A DNA stretch of 24,978 nt from a virus. The position numbers and the translations under genes are program-made. The stretch lies in the IMG/VR virus record IMGVR_UViG_3300038461_000309, positions 1 to 24,978 of that record. One strand, 5' to 3'. Positions 17,732 through 24,886 of the stretch are shown in pieces. How positions within the stretch are numbered: position 1 is the first letter of the stretch; the number at the start of each line of letters is the position of its first letter. The notes below the pieces were generated by a model. That model was not told where the DNA came from. It saw only the letters and a program-made list of their open reading frames with translations, and made no database searches.

Positions 17732-17767
17732 AAAAAAGGATACTCCTGCTAAGGAATATCCTTTTTT
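17732..17767 (-). terminator. Rho-independent terminator after the endonuclease gene
   Basis: A stem of 11 bp (AAAAAAGGATA paired with TATCCTTTTTT) continues through one G-U pair and TCCT/AGGA to a TAGC loop, with a T run on the minus strand and an A/T run on the other. It should end transcription of the endonuclease gene and may work in both directions. It isolates that gene from the neck/sheath operon. Confidence 0.88.
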
Positions 17768-17791
17768 TTATAAAATACTATTACTTACAGA

Positions 17792-19561
17792 TTATGCTGC
17801 TAATTTTACTTTAAGAATACTTTCAGACAATATTTCAGGTAGACGTTTAAAATCTTTATAGGATATTCTTAATAAGGGTATATTATTGTCTAAACAATAC
17901 TTATTTTTAATAACATCATTATATTGCGTTCTTTTAAACTGATTAATAGCTTTTTCTTTAGACATACCTTTAAATTGTACTGGTCTATAATGCTGCTCCC
18001 CATCAAACTCTACGAGCAAATTTTTAATAGGGACATAAAAATCAAACTTTAAAAGTTTTTTATTATTAAATCCCCTTAAATTTGAATATGTCTGTTGTTG
18101 TTTATACTCTACATTGTTGGACACTAACCACTTTTTTATAAACTTTTCTCCAGAAGAAATAATCGTGCAATTTTCACACCCATGCCCTGATAAATGATTA
18201 TTTGGCTTTTGGTAGAATTCACCGTGTATTTTACATATAATACATATTTTTACATGATTATTAATATATTTTACTTTTGAATAATCATATTTTCCTTCAC
18301 CATGTATCTTAATAGCTCTTTCTATAAACTTCTGTTTAGTTGAGGTACTTCTTTCCGTTATACTTATTTTTGTACAAGTAGGGCATCCATATCCCTTTAA
18401 GTGATTAATAGGTTTTTGGTAAAAATTTCCATGTAATTTACAAGTAAAACATATTTTAGTAGAACTATCAACATATTTAATATTTGAATAATCATATTTA
18501 TCTTTTCCATGAATTGCTATAGCTCGCTTAATAAACTCTTCGGTAGACAATCTTTTTTTGTCCAAAGCACATTTAGGACAACCACATCCTAATAAATGAT
18601 CGGATGGTCTCTGATAAAAACTTCCATGAATTTTACATATAATATAAATTTTTGTTTTTAAATCTTTATATTCTACTTTTGAATAATCATACATATTTAT
18701 CCCATGTGAAATTTTAGACTTCATAATAAACTCTTCTTTAGTTAATCTAATTATAGAGCTAGCATTTAATTTACTACATGCAGGACATCCTGAGCCTCTT
18801 AAATGCTGACAAGGAGCCTGCAAAAAATCCCCATGAATCTTACAGATAACACATATTTTATCTTTAGTACTAATATATTCAACTTTTGAATAATCATATT
18901 TATAACCATGAATCAATACTGCTTTCGTTATGAATTCATTTTTATCTAAAGTATTTTTAATACTCCTTGACAATTTACCACACACTGGGCAACCCCTACC
19001 TTTTAAATGATTATTAAAATCCTGCAAAAATTCCCCATGGATCTTACAAATAATACATACCTTTGTTTTAATATTAACATAGTTAACTTTAGAATAATCA
19101 TACCTTTCTCCGTGCATGAATATGGATTTTTTTATAAAATTTTCTTTATTTCCATGCATTTGTTTACTTATATTTTGCAACCTACCACATTCAGGACAGC
19201 CATGGCCACACAAATGACTTGAAGGAGTCTGATAAAATCCCCCATGAATTCTACACACAACGTATATTTTTGTAGCAACATTTACATATTGAACTCCTGA
19301 ATAATCATATTTGTTTCCATGAATTTTTACAGCTTTTTTAATAAATTCATATATATTCATTGATTGTTTAATTTTATTACATAAAAAGCACCCACATCCA
19401 CTTAAATGACTATTAGGGCTCTGAAAAAATTCACCATGAATTTTACATATAATCAAAACTTTAGTAATAGCATTAGTGTACCTAACTGTAGAATAATCAT
19501 ATTTATCCCCGTGAACAGACGTGGCTTTTTCTATAAATTCATCCTGTGTAAGTTTTTTCAT
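17792..19561 (-). CDS. Free-standing homing endonuclease-like protein: seven zinc modules plus Vsr-like nuclease
   Basis: 589 residues from the ATG at 19561; a TTG at 19588 would add nine residues, but neither start has a good Shine-Dalgarno. Seven modules of about 54 residues (roughly 8-61, 73-125, 142-194, 210-262, 278-331, 343-396, 412-465) share FIxKAxxxHGxKYDYSxVxY, then CKIHGxFxQxPxxHLxGxGCPxC. Each holds one zinc site (CxxH and CxxC). They match the DUF723-type repeats found with phage endonucleases. The C-terminus carries a PD-(D/E)XK-like site: D507, then VEFDGEQHY with E518, D520 and H524, as in Vsr-like/EDxHD homing enzymes. The modules should read DNA and the nuclease cut it. The gene has its own terminator and a structured leader, so it looks like an inserted selfish gene. 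Confidence 0.83.
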   Translation of the reverse strand: MKKLTQDEFIEKATSVHGDKYDYSTVRYTNAITKVLIICKIHGEFFQSPNSHLSGCGCFLCNKIKQSMNIYEFIKKAVKIHGNKYDYSGVQYVNVATKIYVVCRIHGGFYQTPSSHLCGHGCPECGRLQNISKQMHGNKENFIKKSIFMHGERYDYSKVNYVNIKTKVCIICKIHGEFLQDFNNHLKGRGCPVCGKLSRSIKNTLDKNEFITKAVLIHGYKYDYSKVEYISTKDKICVICKIHGDFLQAPCQHLRGSGCPACSKLNASSIIRLTKEEFIMKSKISHGINMYDYSKVEYKDLKTKIYIICKIHGSFYQRPSDHLLGCGCPKCALDKKRLSTEEFIKRAIAIHGKDKYDYSNIKYVDSSTKICFTCKLHGNFYQKPINHLKGYGCPTCTKISITERSTSTKQKFIERAIKIHGEGKYDYSKVKYINNHVKICIICKIHGEFYQKPNNHLSGHGCENCTIISSGEKFIKKWLVSNNVEYKQQQTYSNLRGFNNKKLLKFDFYVPIKNLLVEFDGEQHYRPVQFKGMSKEKAINQFKRTQYNDVIKNKYCLDNNIPLLRISYKDFKRLPEILSESILKVKLAA

Positions 19562-19583
19562 ACAATCTTTTCTTAAAAATAAA

Positions 19584-19727
19584 GCCAAGACGGTGAGGAA
19601 ACACCTACAAAAATAGTAAGCTTGTGGTATTACTATCTTTGACTCTTGGCTCTAAATCATATTCTTATTATTCCACAAGCTATAGGTTTGATACAGGTAT
19701 TTTCCTTACCCGTATATTATAGGAAAA
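19584..19727 (-). other. Structured non-coding region (candidate regulatory RNA)
   Basis: Several inverted repeats interleave. GCCAAGA/TCTTGGC (19584-19590 with 19644-19650) encloses ATAGTAA/TTACTAT (19613-19619 with 19630-19636) and GGTG/CACC (19592-19605). The loop of the middle hairpin contains one arm of GCTTGTGG/CCACAAGC (19620-19627 with 19673-19680), giving a pseudoknot. Further upstream, ATACGGGTA/TACCTGTAT (19691-19699 with 19707-19715) has a seven-base loop AGGAAAA complementary to 19721-19727. One pair there is G-U on the minus strand but A-C on the plus strand, so the minus-strand RNA is the better folder. It lies between the actin-like stop and the endonuclease start. It may be a leader, an intron remnant or a stabilising element. 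Confidence 0.5.
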
Positions 19728-19763
19728 TTTATGAATAGAATACTATAATAAGTAAAATTATAC

Positions 19764-20777
19764 CTAATCATTCATTGCTGCAATTAATAATCCTTTTGCG
19801 ACCCCATTAAGAGGGTCTGCGGCCATACGAATCTCAGACACGCTAATAGGAAAATTGTCTTTAATTTTATTGAACTCTTGTTGAAAAAGTGGAAGAAAAT
19901 TCTTAGCTAAACTGGTCCCACCTGAAATAATCCAAGGTATTTTATCTGGTAATTCTATAGTACTTTGATCTTTTTTAAACTCCTTTTTAATACTGTCTAT
20001 AGCATTTCTTATCAAATTTTTATAATAAACTGTAATTGCTTCTCTCTCACGTATTTGTTTAGGATCCCCTTCTTCTGGATTTAAAAGATTTACCCCACGT
20101 TCTTTTACCATCATTATCTTCGTTGCGGTACTACCAGTAGCCTTGGCTGCTGAAAAATCAATCCAATCGCCTGAATTCATGGTTGAAAAAGACATACCAA
20201 TAAGCGTTCTGTACAGCAAGGATGTATTAACTAAACCTGCTCCGAAAGAACTTGCCAAAGCAGTAAATCCACTCTCCTCACAGTTGGAATAAACTATAGC
20301 AGCTGCCTCATTCATAGACACAGCCCTATAGCTACCACAATTTTCTATCACTTTTTTAAAAATAGCCTCATGATAAACTATATCAACGTTATTGTCCAGG
20401 GCTTTAGCCGGTACACTATAATAGACTATTTCGTTTTCTACTTGTGGCTCTTTCAAAATACTTTTAATTAAAATAGAGAGTACCTTTTCAGCATCCAACT
20501 CTCCAGGAGATATGATACCTTTGCTCAAAGGTCTACGAGCCTCTCTTTTAAACATGTTTGCTAAAGATAACGCACTTTCCCCTATAACATATACACTGTC
20601 CTTTTCTTGTATATAGGAAACATTAGACATTTTAAGCATATTTAAAACAGTAGGGTCTGCTTCAATATCCAAAAATGCATCTCTCACAGAATTAATCTGC
20701 ACTTCTGACTGAGGGTTCTTTGGATCTTTAGATGCACATGCAAGCCAGCATGTCCCGATATCCAATCCTTTAGCCAT
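19764..20777 (-). CDS. Actin/Hsp70-fold ATPase (ParM/MreB-like)
   Basis: 337 residues with the actin-superfamily motif order: phosphate-1 GLDIGT at 4-9 (D6), a connect-1-like NEAAAIVYSN at 156-165, a phosphate-2 segment SSFGAGLVNTSL at 176-187, NSGDWIDFSA at 201-210 where MreB and DnaK have GG-DFD, the adenosine motif IISGGTSL at 283-290, and connect-2 near 321-334. The usual Asp opening phosphate-2 is Ser here, which may weaken ATP hydrolysis. Phage actin-like proteins usually form filaments that segregate or position DNA. This one lies in a structural operon next to a protein with a DnaJ-like zinc site, so a chaperone-like role is also possible. AAAGGAG and a promoter-like motif precede the ATG; the stop is TAG. 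Confidence 0.78.
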   Translation of the reverse strand: MAKGLDIGTCWLACASKDPKNPQSEVQINSVRDAFLDIEADPTVLNMLKMSNVSYIQEKDSVYVIGESALSLANMFKREARRPLSKGIISPGELDAEKVLSILIKSILKEPQVENEIVYYSVPAKALDNNVDIVYHEAIFKKVIENCGSYRAVSMNEAAAIVYSNCEESGFTALASSFGAGLVNTSLLYRTLIGMSFSTMNSGDWIDFSAAKATGSTATKIMMVKERGVNLLNPEEGDPKQIREREAITVYYKNLIRNAIDSIKKEFKKDQSTIELPDKIPWIISGGTSLAKNFLPLFQQEFNKIKDNFPISVSEIRMAADPLNGVAKGLLIAAMND

Positions 20778-20800
20778 TTGTAAACTCCTTTTTAAAGTTT

Positions 20801-20820
20801 ATTTTATATGGATTTAAAAA
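20801..20820 (-). promoter_or_regulatory. AT-rich promoter-like motif before the actin-like gene
   Basis: TTTTTAAATCCATATAAAAT overlaps the stop codon of the 304-aa gene and lies 23 nt before the actin-like ATG. It would allow extra expression of the ATPase within the operon. Confidence 0.55.
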
Positions 20821-21728
20821 TTTACAATTTTTTGATCATCAAAAATTAATGTCCTAGTCCTTTTTTCTGGTACTTCTGTTTTTTGAGTACTCCTTAATTT
20901 ACTAACATATTCTTCTGCATTTACCTGGATACTCCCAGTACCTTTGCATGTAGGGCATTTAATCTTAAAAAATAATATTTTAATTAATTTATTACTTTTG
21001 CATGTCGGGCAGATTACCGGTATGGTATACTTATACCCTTCCTTAAAGATTCTAAAATCTTTATAAAATTTATCATCTACTTTTTGAGATTCCTTTTGAA
21101 AAGCCTTTTCTTCCGTCATATCTTTATCTTCTTCGACACCAAATTTTTCCTTAATAGCCCATATCTTAGAAAGGCCTTTTTGATTGGCTAATCCTGTAGC
21201 TATTCCAGTTATCTGATTAGCTATTTTATCTTTTATAGCATTATCAGTATTTTCAACAATTTTAAGTTTTCTAACTGAACTATCTATAACATTTTCAAAA
21301 ATTATAGATGAAGAAACCAACTTTTCATTATCATATCCCTCTTCAAGTATTTTTTCAAGTGTTTCCTGATTGTCCTCTAAAGATTTAAGATAATCTTTGT
21401 CTAACTCGCCATCTTCACCATAACCGTACGGATTCTTATTCATTTCATTCAAATCTTTCTCTAACACCGATATTTCATCATCATCAAAAAGATATGAAGC
21501 TTTTTCTTTGTCCAAAAACTTTTTATCTTGCGACTGATCAGCAGTTTTATTAAGACTTGGATCATTACTTTGCTCTGCTATTGCTTCCCTTATACTTTTT
21601 CTTGGCTCACCTTCTACATTTTTCATTTTATAGCTAATAGCTCCTTCTTTTTCTGAGTCCTGATCCAAATCCTTACGCTGTTCCTCAAACTTAGCCTTGT
21701 CCTTAGACTTGTCCTGATTCTGTTCCAT
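20814..21728 (-). CDS. Acidic protein with a DnaJ-like CxxC...CxxCxGxG zinc site
   Basis: 304 residues, not recognised as a whole. The N-terminal 130 residues are highly charged and probably disordered; residues about 135-235 are helical. A zinc site follows: C240/C243 (ICPTCKS) and C258/C261 in CPTCKGTGS, the latter an exact CxxCxGxG unit as in the DnaJ zinc-binding domain. DnaJ has four such units making two zinc sites; here there is only one site and no J-domain HPD. Its stop lies 36 nt before the actin/Hsp70-like start, so the two are probably co-expressed. I infer a partner or substrate adaptor for that ATPase. A structural protein with a simple zinc knuckle is the alternative. Confidence 0.7.
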   Translation of the reverse strand: MEQNQDKSKDKAKFEEQRKDLDQDSEKEGAISYKMKNVEGEPRKSIREAIAEQSNDPSLNKTADQSQDKKFLDKEKASYLFDDDEISVLEKDLNEMNKNPYGYGEDGELDKDYLKSLEDNQETLEKILEEGYDNEKLVSSSIIFENVIDSSVRKLKIVENTDNAIKDKIANQITGIATGLANQKGLSKIWAIKEKFGVEEDKDMTEEKAFQKESQKVDDKFYKDFRIFKEGYKYTIPVICPTCKSNKLIKILFFKIKCPTCKGTGSIQVNAEEYVSKLRSTQKTEVPEKRTRTLIFDDQKIVNF

Positions 21729-21741
21729 GTTATACTCCTTT

Positions 21742-22416
21742 TTAAGTAGATTTTTTTATCTTTTTAAGTGCCGCTGCCGCACTGTTTATATCGTCACTTC
21801 TCTCTATCGTACGTACCTTAAGATTTATATGAGAATTACCATCCTCAACTTTAATATTCGGGACATATACTTCTTCAGGTGCTTCAGCATCAACTTTTTT
21901 ATCAGGAGACATCTTAGAAGATATCCCTGACAACTTTAATAAAACTTCCTCTAACTTTTGAAATGCTGGATTATTAGTAGTCTGATTAACTTTTTCTTCC
22001 AATTTATGGATAGTATCTAAAAGAGCACTATTATCTGACGGAACTGGACCTTGTAATTTCTTCTCCAAAGCGTCTATCTTCTGTACTAAAAGGTCTATTG
22101 TTATATTGTTACTATTAGAAGTATTAGATTGCTCTATTTTAGATTCAAGATTCTTTAATAAATCAAAAAGAGGATTTAAATCAGAGGAGTTCTTATCTAT
22201 TGTATTATCTTTTAAACCTTCGGGTACTTCAAAATTTGAAAATTTTTCATTTACCCTTTTAAGTACAATGACGCTACCTTTACTTATAGCTATCTTTAAG
22301 CTATTAGATTTTTTATACTCCTCTTCTGAAAAAGTCTTTACCTGTTTGTAATATATAAAATCTTGGAGTTCCGGCAGAGGGACTGTTTCAGGATTCTCTC
22401 CCCTGACTGTAATCAT
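21742..22416 (-). CDS. Coiled-coil phage protein of unknown function
   Basis: 224 residues. The N-terminus (residues about 10-55: VPLPELQDFIYYKQVKTFSE, then KSNSLKIAISKGSVIVLKR) is a compact segment that looks like a small domain. Residues 80-175 form likely coiled coil broken by Asn/Ser/Pro-rich linkers. The C-terminus is short and mixed, ending in a basic KKIKK tail. No enzymatic motif or membrane segment is seen. It has only a weak Shine-Dalgarno (TTGAGAT) but a promoter-like motif 17 nt upstream, and it ends 13 nt before the 304-aa gene. It is probably virion-associated or part of head-neck assembly, by neighbourhood only. Confidence 0.7.
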   Translation of the reverse strand: MITVRGENPETVPLPELQDFIYYKQVKTFSEEEYKKSNSLKIAISKGSVIVLKRVNEKFSNFEVPEGLKDNTIDKNSSDLNPLFDLLKNLESKIEQSNTSNSNNITIDLLVQKIDALEKKLQGPVPSDNSALLDTIHKLEEKVNQTTNNPAFQKLEEVLLKLSGISSKMSPDKKVDAEAPEEVYVPNIKVEDGNSHINLKVRTIERSDDINSAAAALKKIKKST

Positions 22417-22433
22417 GTGTTATCTCAATTTCA

Positions 22434-22453
22434 TTTTATATGTATTTAAGGGA
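22434..22453 (-). promoter_or_regulatory. AT-rich promoter-like motif before the 224-aa gene
   Basis: TCCCTTAAATACATATAAAA. Its upstream half overlaps the 3' arm of a perfect 10-bp hairpin, so termination and initiation signals are stacked. Confidence 0.55.
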
Positions 22454-22474
22454 AAGCATTTAACGCTTTCCCTT
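22448..22474 (-). terminator. Perfect 10-bp hairpin after the 266-aa gene
   Basis: AAGGGAAAGC and GCTTTCCCTT flank a 7-nt loop in the short gap after the 266-aa gene. Only two T residues end the stem, so it is a weak intrinsic terminator at best. It overlaps the next promoter-like motif. Confidence 0.6.
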
Positions 22475-22488
22475 ATTAAAAGCATAAC

Positions 22489-23289
22489 TTAAACAGTATA
22501 ACGAGCACGAGAGTTCTCATACCTCTCGGTTGCTTGCTTAGACTTGAATTTAGGAATATCCTTCTTTTCAAGATCTATGGGCTCTTTTTTCTTCTTCGGC
22601 TTTTCCTCTTTTTTAGTTTCTGGTTCTGCTGGTTCCGTATCCATCTTTTCTGAATTATCACCTTTTACCGCAGAAGGATCTGGCTCAGTTTTAGGAGAAG
22701 GTTCTGATAACGGGTCTTCATCTTTTGGAGTTTCACTTTTCTCTTTATTAGGATCACCCAATAGATCAGTTTCCTGCTCTTTTACTTTCTTTTCTTTTCT
22801 AGCTTTTTGAATCGTATCAACATTATCAACTTTTTCCTGCTTGGCTTTTGCATTCTGTGTCTCAACATCTTCAAAAAGCTTATCAATTTCAGAATCTAAA
22901 TCATCATCTTTTTTATCTTTAGCAGCAGGCTCTTCGGCTGGTTTCTCAGCGGGCTCCCCCTTATCCTCTTTAACGGTATCTTCTAACATAGGGTCTTCAG
23001 CTGATTCTTTTTCTTCAGTATAGAATTTTTCACTAGTATCTGTAGACACATATGCCATCTTACCTTCGCATCCAGGAACAGGACATGCTACAGCATCATT
23101 GATAGTAACTGCCTTAACTGTAAGCTCAGGATCTTCTTGAGCAGCACACTTAACACGTCTATCATTAATCTCAGCTAAAGAAGCCGTATGATTACAGTGA
23201 GAACAAATAAAAAAAGTATTATCAGAGGCTTCTTTTTCTATTTGTTCAGCTAATTTCAAAAGTTTTTCAGCATGCTTCTGAAGATCCAT
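22489..23289 (-). CDS. Acidic zinc-binding protein of unknown function
   Basis: 266 residues. It starts with an amphipathic helix (LQKHAEKLLKLAEQIEKEA at 3-21), then a small cysteine domain: C29/C32 in FICSHCNH, C48, and C69/C74 in CPVPGCEG, which can hold one zinc ion. From residue 90 onward the protein is almost entirely Glu, Asp, Lys, Pro and Ser and probably disordered, ending in a short basic-aromatic tail (RYENSRARYTV). The composition recalls prohead core or scaffold proteins and the 388-aa protein in this window. An AAAGGAG site fits the start. A promoter-like motif lies 37 nt upstream and a perfect 10-bp hairpin lies downstream. Confidence 0.72.
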   Translation of the reverse strand: MDLQKHAEKLLKLAEQIEKEASDNTFFICSHCNHTASLAEINDRRVKCAAQEDPELTVKAVTINDAVACPVPGCEGKMAYVSTDTSEKFYTEEKESAEDPMLEDTVKEDKGEPAEKPAEEPAAKDKKDDDLDSEIDKLFEDVETQNAKAKQEKVDNVDTIQKARKEKKVKEQETDLLGDPNKEKSETPKDEDPLSEPSPKTEPDPSAVKGDNSEKMDTEPAEPETKKEEKPKKKKEPIDLEKKDIPKFKSKQATERYENSRARYTV

Positions 23290-23326
23290 GTTAACGCTCC
23301 TTTATTATCTGATTAAACAGAACATC

Positions 23327-23346
23327 TTTTATATGATAAAAATATT
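23327..23346 (-). promoter_or_regulatory. AT-rich promoter-like motif before the 266-aa gene
   Basis: AATATTTTTATCATATAAAA lies 37 nt upstream of the start codon, between the small membrane protein gene and the 266-aa gene. Confidence 0.5.
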
Positions 23347-23355
23347 AACAGTTTA

Positions 23356-23559
23356 TTACCTTTTATTTTTAGGCTCTTGATACTGTATCTCATAGATGCC
23401 TATATCATACGGTATGATCTTATATTTTATGTTCTTTTTTTGTAGATCATCAGTAACATTGCCCAATTCTTTCTTACTATCCACATAAACACTTGTGTGT
23501 GATCCTCCAATAGTCGCACAGAAAATAAATAAAACTACGAATATCAATAATAATCGCAT
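23356..23559 (-). CDS. Small exported or membrane protein
   Basis: 67 residues. Residues 1-19 (MRLLLIFVVLFIFCATIGG) form a signal peptide or single membrane anchor. The remaining 48 residues are polar, with a likely alpha/beta pattern. The first ten residues resemble those of the gene just upstream, so the pair may act together in the envelope. I considered a spanin-like role, but there is no long coiled coil to support it. The start has AGGTTG upstream, 30 nt after the previous stop. Confidence 0.6.
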   Translation of the reverse strand: MRLLLIFVVLFIFCATIGGSHTSVYVDSKKELGNVTDDLQKKNIKYKIIPYDIGIYEIQYQEPKNKR

Positions 23560-23589
23560 AATTCAACCTAAAACAACTTTTAATAAAAA

Positions 23590-23781
23590 TTATTTCTTGG
23601 CTGGTTCTTTTGCAGTTTCCTTTGTAATGGCTTTTGTCGTATCTTTAACCATGGCTTTTGTCGTATCTTTAGCTACTGCAACTACCGCAGGCTTTGTCGT
23701 TAAAGGAGCTACTTTCTTAACCTTATTACAGCAACTAAGCATAACCCCACAAGCAACAACAAAAATTATAAGAGTTCTCAT
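23590..23781 (-). CDS. Small lipoprotein-like protein with KDTTKA repeats
   Basis: 63 residues. The N-terminus (MRTLIIFVVACGVMLSCC) is a short signal sequence ending in a lipobox-like LSC, with C17 the likely lipidated cysteine. After a basic stretch the rest is Lys/Thr/Ala-rich, with three degenerate eight-residue repeats (KDTTKAMV, KDTTKAIT, KETAKEPA) encoded by a 24-bp repeated DNA segment. The strong GGAGGTG ribosome site marks it as a true gene despite its size. It could be a phage lipoprotein such as an outer-membrane spanin subunit or a superinfection-exclusion lipoprotein. Neither is proven. The lipobox is imperfect, with Met or Leu at -3 depending on which cysteine is used. Confidence 0.65.
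   Translation of the reverse strand: MRTLIIFVVACGVMLSCCNKVKKVAPLTTKPAVVAVAKDTTKAMVKDTTKAITKETAKEPAKK
23627..23671 (-). repeat. 24-bp direct repeat in the lipoprotein-like gene
   Basis: A 21-bp segment (23627-23647) recurs exactly at 23651-23671 with a 24-bp period, so the reading frame is kept. It encodes the KDTTKA repeats. Copy number could change by slippage without breaking the gene. Confidence 0.9.
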
Positions 23782-23811
23782 AACACCTCCATTAAATTAA
23801 GGTTTAAACTT

Positions 23812-24852
23812 CTAAACGTTATACAATAAATAATCTCTCCAAACTTTTTTTGCTTTTCTATTGTACCAATCTAAATAAATATTATTTAACTTATAAACAT
23901 CAAAATCCTTCGTATCGATAATAAATCTAATCTTTTCTAAGATATCTTCTGATGAATTTGGGTCAGCTTGAAACATCTCAGGCAACCACGTAATATCCTT
24001 TGATCCGATAAGGGGGACTCCGTTAAAAATAAAATCAGCAGCTACAATATTAAATGTCTCACTCAAACTAACTTGAAGACCAACATCCATTTGGACTACA
24101 ACTTTTACAAAATCTTTATGACTCAGCCATGAATGATCTATAAGTTTGTGTTTTGTCCCTGCAAAAAGAGCTTTGAGATTCTTATAGACATTATCACCAG
24201 ATTGCTCCTGCCTATCGGAATTTACGTGAAAATGGATCACCTTCTCCAGTTCTTCGCCGTATTCAATGGCTGCTATCGCTTGTGTAAGAATATTTTTAAA
24301 AGGCCTAATCGCCCCAAAGCACCCTATGTCTATATAATCTTTAACAACCGGAACCTTTACAGGAATATCTTCTTTTGGTAGATATATATTAGGCAGATAT
24401 AGACTTTTAATGAAAAATATTTTTTCTAAATCCTCTGTAAATTCAAAACTATTAACAGAAACAAACAAATTTTTAAAATCCTTCATTAATTTAACATATC
24501 CTGTAATCCAAGTAAAAGCTATACCTTCAGATGATATAAAACTTATTTTACTATGGAGTCTTATTATCCAAGTAATTTTCTTGTACCTCTTTATAGACAG
24601 AAGCTCTTGGATCTTTTTAGGCGTTACCCATAGGGCTTCTAAAATTACATGCGTTGGGTTATAATCAAAAACTTCTTTATCTATCCCATTGGCATCCTTA
24701 ACTACAGATAACTTGCTTTCTATATCTATTTCTTCTAAATAATTAATAACAAATCTTGAGGAGTTCATTAACCCTACGGAATTCCCATACCCATAGGAAT
24801 AAAAATTTGTACGCTCCTTGCAGATAAACAAAACTTTTGGTAAGACACCCAT
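23812..24852 (-). CDS. GT-B glycosyltransferase (GT4-like)
   Basis: 346 residues. The C-terminal half has the usual nucleotide-sugar side of a GT-B enzyme: GCFGAIRPFKN at 178-188, a variable middle, then LSETFNIVAAD near 263-273 with the acidic residue of the E-x7-E-like region, and GVPLIGSKDITWLPEMF. The N-terminal half is an acceptor-type Rossmann fold without a signal peptide, so it acts in the cytoplasm. The substrate cannot be read from the sequence. In phages such enzymes modify DNA, virion proteins or host surface sugars. It is the first complete gene at the right of the window, with a weak ribosome site (GAGTGA); the stop is TAG. Confidence 0.75.
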   Translation of the reverse strand: MGVLPKVLFICKERTNFYSYGYGNSVGLMNSSRFVINYLEEIDIESKLSVVKDANGIDKEVFDYNPTHVILEALWVTPKKIQELLSIKRYKKITWIIRLHSKISFISSEGIAFTWITGYVKLMKDFKNLFVSVNSFEFTEDLEKIFFIKSLYLPNIYLPKEDIPVKVPVVKDYIDIGCFGAIRPFKNILTQAIAAIEYGEELEKVIHFHVNSDRQEQSGDNVYKNLKALFAGTKHKLIDHSWLSHKDFVKVVVQMDVGLQVSLSETFNIVAADFIFNGVPLIGSKDITWLPEMFQADPNSSEDILEKIRFIIDTKDFDVYKLNNIYLDWYNRKAKKVWRDYLLYNV

Positions 24853-24886
24853 TTATTCACTCATTTCCCCTGATGTTGTGATTTAA

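Noticed and set aside
19620-19680. tRNA-like arrangement with an 8-bp acceptor-like stem
   Set aside because: The 61-nt span has no T-arm GGTTCGA-type signature, no convincing anticodon arm, and its inner stems cross the outer one.
17792-19763. Intact group I intron carrying the endonuclease gene
   Set aside because: Neighbouring genes end and begin normally, with no split reading frame, and I could not find the conserved P7 core sequences. A remnant remains possible.
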